A DNA stretch of 35,471 nt from a virus: the IMG/VR virus record IMGVR_UViG_3300048591_001657, positions 1 to 35,471 of that record. One strand, written 5' to 3'. Below the pieces are notes generated by a model. That model was not told the origin of the DNA, did not search any database, and saw only the letters and a list, made by a program, of their open reading frames with translations. A program made the translations under genes and the position numbers. Positions 31,918 to 35,471 of the stretch are shown in pieces (the first letter of the stretch is position 1; every line of letters begins with the position of its first letter).

Positions 31918-32018
31918 ACTGCATGTTTTAATAGGTATCGAATAATCAGGAAAAAGCCCACCGCGACAACTGATGCCAGAATTAAACTCAAGCCAACTGC
32001 CGCAAGCGTTTCTCCCAT
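31914..32018 (-). CDS. 34-residue single-pass membrane microprotein
   Basis: ATG at 32018-32016, one base after the previous TGA; its own TGA overlaps the next ATG as ATGA. Sequence starts MGETLAAVGLSLILASV and continues VAVGFFLIIRYLLKHAV. The hydrophobic core of about 22 residues is followed by a basic end, so the C-terminus faces the cytoplasm. Too short for standard gene callers. Small phage proteins like this include holins, antiholins and exclusion factors. Confidence 0.65.
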   Translation of the reverse strand: MGETLAAVGLSLILASVVAVGFFLIIRYLLKHAV

Positions 32019-32019
32019 T

Positions 32020-32106
32020 TCATTTGCTTTTAGAGTCCCAAATCGGTCTGTACAACTTCCAGAGGATGATCAGGACGATGATCGTTGGTAAATACTGCTC
32101 TATCAT
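32020..32106 (-). CDS. 28-residue single-pass membrane microprotein
   Basis: ATG at 32106-32104 overlaps the preceding stop as ATGA. Product starts MIEQYLPTIIVLIILWKLYR and ends in the basic PIWDSKSK. Only about 13 residues are strongly hydrophobic, enough for a short membrane helix with Trp at the interface. Start and stop both sit tightly against neighbouring genes, which is strong evidence for translation of so small a frame. Confidence 0.6.
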   Translation of the reverse strand: MIEQYLPTIIVLIILWKLYRPIWDSKSK

Positions 32107-32306
32107 AATACGCGAGTTACTTGCACTGTGGAACTATCGACACCGGTCGTCCAAACAGCAACTTTTGCAAGCGCCAGAGCAGCCCTTACACGATGCCCAA
32201 CATTTAGCCACAGCTTGCGGCCAATGACAACTGATTCACCAACCTTCGCGCTTCTCAGCGACTGGGTGGCCTCAATAAGCATCTGTTCTGTTTTACCTCG
32301 TACCAT
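32103..32306 (-). CDS. Hypothetical soluble protein, 67 residues
   Basis: Starts MVRGKTEQMLIEATQSLRS, with KVGESVVIGRKLWLNVGHRV and then an Ala/Val-rich helix (ALALAKVAVWTTGVD). The ATG follows the preceding stop immediately (TGA at 32309-32307), and the tail overlaps the next microgene as ATGA. Perhaps a small DNA- or RNA-binding protein; no family recognised. Confidence 0.65.
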   Translation of the reverse strand: MVRGKTEQMLIEATQSLRSAKVGESVVIGRKLWLNVGHRVRAALALAKVAVWTTGVDSSTVQVTRVL

Positions 32307-32450
32307 TCAGTTTAGTTTTGCTGCGTTCTCGCAGTAGTGTCGAAAACAAGCCAGGAAACCATCAAACCGATTCAACGCAAACGGCAGGGACCGCGATGCC
32401 ACATACTGGCTCAAAATGCGATGCATCGGCCCTACAGGAATCAGTTTCAC
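32307..32450 (-). CDS. Microprotein with GTG start, 47 residues
   Basis: The GTG at 32450-32448 overlaps the previous TGA as GTGA. The stop is at 32309-32307, immediately before the next ATG. Read as MKLIPVGPMHRILSQY, it has an aromatic and basic middle (LNRFDGFLACFRHYC) and no long membrane segment. The packing against both neighbours, with no spare bases, is the main evidence. No family recognised. Confidence 0.55.
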   Translation of the reverse strand: MKLIPVGPMHRILSQYVASRSLPFALNRFDGFLACFRHYCENAAKLN

Positions 32451-32623
32451 GCCAACCCCCTTTCTCGCAAATGCGCCTTTGTTAAGTCCAACCTGGCTTT
32501 GCGACGATGCTGAGCCATGGTCATCGGCCTAACAGGGACCGGTTTCCCGGCCCCCTTCGACCTTGAGACCACACCCTCTGAATCAACAGCCTCAACTTGC
32601 TTTTTTATGCGAACGCTTGCCAT
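32447..32623 (-). CDS. Basic microprotein, 58 residues
   Basis: ATG at 32623-32621, TGA at 32449-32447. Starts MASVRIKKQVEAVDSEG, followed by an Arg/Lys-rich segment (PVRPMTMAQHRRKARLDL) and a helical end. A nucleic-acid binding or regulatory role is possible from the charge. It is the first microgene downstream of the Cro-like gene and is separated from it by only 15 bases. Confidence 0.6.
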   Translation of the reverse strand: MASVRIKKQVEAVDSEGVVSRSKGAGKPVPVRPMTMAQHRRKARLDLTKAHLRERGLA

Positions 32624-32638
32624 TACTAACTATTTTAG

Positions 32639-32869
32639 TTACTTTTGCACCGACTCCTTTTCCTCTGATACCTCAAGTATCTCACCGACATCCACTCCAG
32701 TCTCCGCGGAAATCGCTTTCAACGCATCCATTTTAGTCAGGCGACCATTATCAGCATTCCCACGAATGTGTACAGCCACTGTAGCCTCACCAATTTCCAA
32801 TGCCAATGCCAGCCGGGTCCTTGCCATAGGATTATTGATCTTGTCCACTATCCATTGCTTAATTTTCAT
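32639..32869 (-). CDS. Cro-like helix-turn-helix regulator
   Basis: 76 residues from the ATG at 32869 (MKIKQWIVDKINNPM). A start at 32899 would leave almost no leader after the promoter's expected start site near 32905. The helix-turn-helix is in ARTRLALALEIGEATVAVHI, with a tail helix (TKMDALKAISAETGVDVGE). It is divergent from the repressor gene, as in lambdoid switches, so it probably represses the lysogeny genes when the early operon is on. The end is acidic. Confidence 0.78.
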   Translation of the reverse strand: MKIKQWIVDKINNPMARTRLALALEIGEATVAVHIRGNADNGRLTKMDALKAISAETGVDVGEILEVSEEKESVQK

Positions 32870-32911
32870 GTGTTTTTTTCGTGGTTTTTTGTTGTACATT
32901 TATTTCGTTAA

Positions 32912-32944
32912 CAAATATAAGTAAGATTATATTACACTTCCAAA
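32912..32944 (-). promoter_or_regulatory. Early promoter of the minus-strand operon
   Basis: On the minus strand, TATATTTG (32919-32912) matches TAnnTTTG exactly, and TTTG (32944-32941) stands 21 bases upstream, the proper spacing of the Bacteroidota promoter. Transcription would begin near 32905, about 36 bases before the Cro-like ATG. It probably drives the early block until the control region at 18586-19063. Confidence 0.8.
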
Positions 32945-32998
32945 AGAAAATGAAGTATTTTCTTACATTTCGAAACTTTTAAAAATCCTCATTCTTAC
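32921..32998. promoter_or_regulatory. Candidate operator half-sites in the divergent region
   Basis: The hexamer TCTTAC appears three times in the 134-base divergent region: inverted at 32921-32926, directly at 32961-32966 and 32993-32998. The first lies between the -33 and -7 boxes of the early promoter. They could be repressor and Cro-like binding sites. No classical plus-strand promoter is found; TACATTTC at 32964-32971 is the closest. Confidence 0.4.
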
Positions 32999-33003
32999 TT
33001 TAG

Positions 33004-33525
33004 ATGGAATTGAAGGAAAGGTTCAAAAACCGAATAAAATCTATTAAAGCGGAGCTTAGAGACAGCGGGGAACCCGCCACAGTTGGGCATATTGCAGCCA
33101 AACTGGGCTATTCGCGCGAGCACCTTCAAACCTTAATCGGGAAGAGCGGTGTAGTAACTGAAGCCCATTTGCGGCTGCTGAATTCGTACTTTCCAGAAAA
33201 GAAAGAAAATATTACAGAACGAGCTTCCGTTACAACCGAGAAGGATTTGCTTTCCGTGTTGGTGACCTTGATGAAAACACAGAATCACATCTTAACTGAA
33301 CAGAAGGTCGAAATAATTGACAGAGTGAAGCGGATGGATACTAATTTAAACACAGCACTATCCGGAGTGGCTCAACTTTCGCTACACGTGGAATCCGCAC
33401 GAGAGGTAATTCTTGAATCTCTGACCAGGCTTGAAAAAAAGGAGCCGGGAACACTCGCCGGCGAAGCGGACAAAATTGTGATGAAGCTAATGGCTGAGCA
33501 GAGTAAACAGGGCAATCCGACCTAA
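33004..33525 (+). CDS. Putative lysogeny repressor with coiled-coil C-terminus
   Basis: 173 residues, plus strand, starting MELKERFKNRIKSIKAEL. Helix-turn-helix at about 25-55 (PATVGHIAAKLGYSREHLQT). The rest is a long helix with heptad character (residues about 80-155), ending acidic. There is no S24 peptidase domain with its Ser/Lys pair, so RecA-triggered self-cleavage as in lambda CI is unlikely. Oligomerisation through the coiled coil would give the cooperativity. It faces away from the Cro-like gene, and lies beside DUF4468 and integrase, the classic lysogeny block. Confidence 0.7.
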   Translation: MELKERFKNRIKSIKAELRDSGEPATVGHIAAKLGYSREHLQTLIGKSGVVTEAHLRLLNSYFPEKKENITERASVTTEKDLLSVLVTLMKTQNHILTEQKVEIIDRVKRMDTNLNTALSGVAQLSLHVESAREVILESLTRLEKKEPGTLAGEADKIVMKLMAEQSKQGNPT

Positions 33526-33542
33526 AGGAGCAATTGTTGCAA

Positions 33543-33603
33543 TCAACTTTCATTGGTACTCTTTAAATTAATGGTATTATTACTGAAATCTAACGAAAGT
33601 TGA
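33543..33603. repeat. Inverted repeat downstream of the repressor
   Basis: TCAACTTTC (33543-33551) and GAAAGTTGA (33595-33603) are exact inverted copies, 43 bases apart. The flanks also match approximately. The spacing is too long for a good terminator hairpin, so it may be a binding site pair. Confidence 0.35.
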
Positions 33604-33714
33604 CGTTGGCGGCAAGGGTAATTTACTACGTAAAAGTACGACGAACCATAAGACACGCACAACACTAAGTGTTTCCCATTACATCAATAACATTAATCTA
33701 TCCTGTGTTATCTA

Positions 33715-33722
33715 TAAATTTG
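33715..33722 (+). promoter_or_regulatory. -7 box upstream of the DUF4468-like gene
   Basis: TAAATTTG matches TAnnTTTG exactly and ends 17 bases before the ATG. No TTTG lies 19-21 bases upstream, so the promoter is incomplete by the consensus. It would allow expression of the cargo gene in the prophage state. Confidence 0.45.
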
Positions 33723-33739
33723 ATTTTGCATTAACCATT

Positions 33740-34231
33740 ATGAAAATTCTACTCACTACCATTCTTGTTTTGACCTTCGTTCCGACCATGGCGCAAAATG
33801 AAATGCCAACGAAAGAAGGCAAAGTACATTACGAGCATGTTGATTCTATTCCAGGGGCTACCAGAATAGATTTGTATAATCGGGCAAGGCTGTGGCTGGC
33901 AGATGCGTTTGTTGACTCAAAGGAGGTGGTTCAGGTCGAAGATAAAGAGTCCGGACTGCTGGTAGGTAAAGGATCTTACCGCTTTCAACAGGGCATCATT
34001 CCGTATCGAATAAAATTTAGCGTACGACTTGACTGCAAAGATCAAAAATACCGTGCCCAAATTTACGATGTGTATATACTTTCAGGGACGAAAGAACAGC
34101 AATACACTGCTGAATTTTATAACGAAAAGAAGAACTGGGACAAAGTGAAGAATAAAGTCAACGAGCGTATGGCAGAAATCATCGAAGAAATTCGGACAGC
34201 GATGAGCAAACCGATCAGCCAAGACTTTTAG
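33740..34231 (+). CDS. Secreted DUF4468-like protein, probable lysogenic cargo
   Basis: 163 residues. Signal peptide MKILLTTILVLTFVPTMAQ with a cleavage site near MAQ-N. The mature part has the DUF4468 pattern: YNRARLWLADAFVDSKEVVQ, then DKESGLLVGKGSY, RFQQGIIPYRIKFSVRL and a final helix. These TBP-like-fold proteins occur mainly in Bacteroidota and are exported. It has its own putative promoter, lies between the repressor and integrase, and is not needed for phage growth in any obvious way, so it probably changes the lysogen's envelope. Confidence 0.78.
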   Translation: MKILLTTILVLTFVPTMAQNEMPTKEGKVHYEHVDSIPGATRIDLYNRARLWLADAFVDSKEVVQVEDKESGLLVGKGSYRFQQGIIPYRIKFSVRLDCKDQKYRAQIYDVYILSGTKEQQYTAEFYNEKKNWDKVKNKVNERMAEIIEEIRTAMSKPISQDF

Positions 34232-34241
34232 ATACCCGGAT

Positions 34242-34252
34242 TGTTGCAGTTT
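34242..34252. repeat. 11-bp direct repeat, left copy
   Basis: TGTTGCAGTTT lies directly next to the integrase stop codon, and an exact copy at 35450-35460 begins at its ATG. The two copies bracket the gene. Possibly arm-type binding sites; the length is too short to be sure. Confidence 0.25.
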
Positions 34253-35450
34253 AAGCCTGCTTTCTATCCGGCATCTTCACCACTTTCGCGAACGATGGGC
34301 TGTTGTCAATTATCGTCTGCGCGTATCGCTCCCGAACTGCCTGAGCGTAGATCTCAGTCATTTGCTTGCTGCGGTGTCCGTACAGCGTCTTCAATACATC
34401 AAGCGAAATATTTGCGTGGATCTTGTCATCCGCCCCCTTGTGCTTAAGGGAATACATTTTGCAATCAATTTTCAGGTCTTCCTGTACCAAATGGCGCCAC
34501 CTGGTAGTTGGGGTATTGGGGTGGTATGGACCGGGACCAGGTTGGAAATTGTTGCTGCTGAAAATGTACCAATCCGGCGGGAGTGAGTTCACGTCTCGGG
34601 CTAATAATACCTGAAATACATCGTCGGCCAGGGGCACGATCCGTTCGGCATTGGTTTTGGCTACCTCCGGCCGGATCGTCAGCTGGCGCCGCAGAATATT
34701 CACGTCCTTCACCTGCAGGAGTAACAATTCCTTCCGGCGGATTCCGCACTGATAAATAAACAGGATGAACTCAAAAAAAGCAGGATCCTTTTCCAGGATG
34801 TGTTCAGCGACTTTTTGTTGCTCGGCATCGGTCAGCCTTTTGTAGCCCAACGTGGCCTCTTCCGGCTCGGTTTTGATCCCATGGGCCGGATTAAAAGAAA
34901 TGATCTCCTGATCAACCAACGCGGTCAGAATCGATTTAAGATGTTCCAGGTACTTGTTTCGGGCCTTCGCGGACCATTGGCGCGTTTCTTTCGCGGTTGC
35001 CACTATCAGTCGGATATCTTTCCGGAGGATCTGCGTAATGTCGGCATCGATCAATCCGCACTCCTTTGCTGCAGCCTTCATAAAGCGCACGGTGCCCTCA
35101 TAATCGTAAGTAGTCGATTTTGATATGAACGGGCGCTTTAATTCCAATCCGCGATCGAGCGCGGCCTCAAAAGTCAGGGATAACAATTCAACGGGTGCAT
35201 CGTCGAACTTCGGATATTTCGTCGTGAGCGGATTCCAACCGCTACGCAGCGCATCCCAAAGGGAGTCGGCCAGGGCCTGCGCCTGTTTAGCACGTTGACG
35301 GACCGGCATCTCGTTAATGCCGGTTGAATAACGCCGCTGATGCTTTCTTTTTTCCTTGTCGTACACAACAAAAAAAGCCTGATAGAGATTGTTCCCTATC
35401 AGGCGTACGACCGGCCTTGTAGCCGAAAATCCTTTGAAGTTGTAAGTCAT
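34251..35450 (-). CDS. int: Tyrosine integrase
   Basis: 399 residues from the ATG at 35450 (MTYNFKGFSATRP); the frame is open to base 35471, so a start outside is possible. Counting from this ATG: N-terminal arm/core-binding domain to about 200, catalytic domain with Arg in CGIRRKE (R238), Lys in AKTNAER (K265), YSLKHKG in place of HxLRH (K336), GH at 358-359 and the nucleophile Tyr368 in MTEIYAQ. The substitution of the second Arg by Lys and His by Tyr is seen in several Bacteroidota integrases, so it need not mean inactivity. It would integrate and excise the prophage. Confidence 0.92.
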   Translation of the reverse strand: MTYNFKGFSATRPVVRLIGNNLYQAFFVVYDKEKRKHQRRYSTGINEMPVRQRAKQAQALADSLWDALRSGWNPLTTKYPKFDDAPVELLSLTFEAALDRGLELKRPFISKSTTYDYEGTVRFMKAAAKECGLIDADITQILRKDIRLIVATAKETRQWSAKARNKYLEHLKSILTALVDQEIISFNPAHGIKTEPEEATLGYKRLTDAEQQKVAEHILEKDPAFFEFILFIYQCGIRRKELLLLQVKDVNILRRQLTIRPEVAKTNAERIVPLADDVFQVLLARDVNSLPPDWYIFSSNNFQPGPGPYHPNTPTTRWRHLVQEDLKIDCKMYSLKHKGADDKIHANISLDVLKTLYGHRSKQMTEIYAQAVRERYAQTIIDNSPSFAKVVKMPDRKQA

Positions 35451-35460
35451 GTTGCAGTTT
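35450..35460. repeat. 11-bp direct repeat, right copy
   Basis: Exact copy of TGTTGCAGTTT found at 34242-34252. It starts at the first base of the integrase start codon. See the other copy. Confidence 0.25.
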
Positions 35461-35471
35461 TTCTGGTGCAT

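Overview
The window looks like most of a temperate siphovirus (prophage) of a Bacteroidota host. Host evidence: promoters of the Bacteroidota type (TTTG, 19-21 bases, TAnnTTTG) can be read directly, weak Shine-Dalgarno signals are the rule, and a secreted DUF4468-like gene, a family typical of this phylum, lies next to the integrase. Siphovirus evidence: portal, large and small terminase, scaffold, capsid, tail tube and a 1158-residue tape measure are present, with no sheath gene. No lysis genes are recognised. They are presumably left of base 1, where the first gene is still open.

Layout, right to left, because almost everything is on the minus strand. (1) Lysogeny block, 32639-35471: tyrosine integrase (minus), secreted DUF4468-like cargo (plus), coiled-coil repressor (plus) and a divergent Cro-like gene (minus) driven by a well-matched promoter at 32912-32944. 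(2) Early block, 19064-32623: a chain of six microgenes, three of which encode tiny single-pass membrane proteins; an RNA-rich stretch with an initiator-like tRNA-Met, a tRNA-like element and two matching hairpins; small accessory genes; a DUF2303-like protein, an HNH protein, a C5 cytosine methyltransferase and a Pol X-like nucleotidyltransferase; then the replication initiator, which contains iteron-like repeats, a DnaC-type helicase loader and an ASCH protein; then more than a dozen small genes, many coupled by ATGA overlaps, three separated by copies of the same GC-rich spacer. (3) A 478-base control region, 18586-19063, with a putative late promoter, a 12-bp palindrome and a long stem-loop. 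(4) Late block, 1-18585: small terminase, large terminase, portal, five small genes, scaffold, terminator, repeat-bearing leader, capsid, a secreted protein, connector-type genes, tail tube, chaperone-type genes, tape measure and tail-tip genes.

Genes too short for a 60-residue cutoff, or cut by the window edge, were found by reading: 1-825 (open), 7872-8048, 19719-19892, 22286-22393, 31914-32018, 32020-32106, 32307-32450 and 32447-32623, all minus. The most striking single observation is a zinc-finger gene (23476-23949) in which an in-frame TGA stands exactly where the fourth residue of a CxxC pair belongs, followed by 35 more in-frame codons that complete the finger and end in an ATGA overlap with the next gene. 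The second is the RNA cluster at 31346-31673 with two 22-base hairpins that share their loop and show compensatory stem changes.
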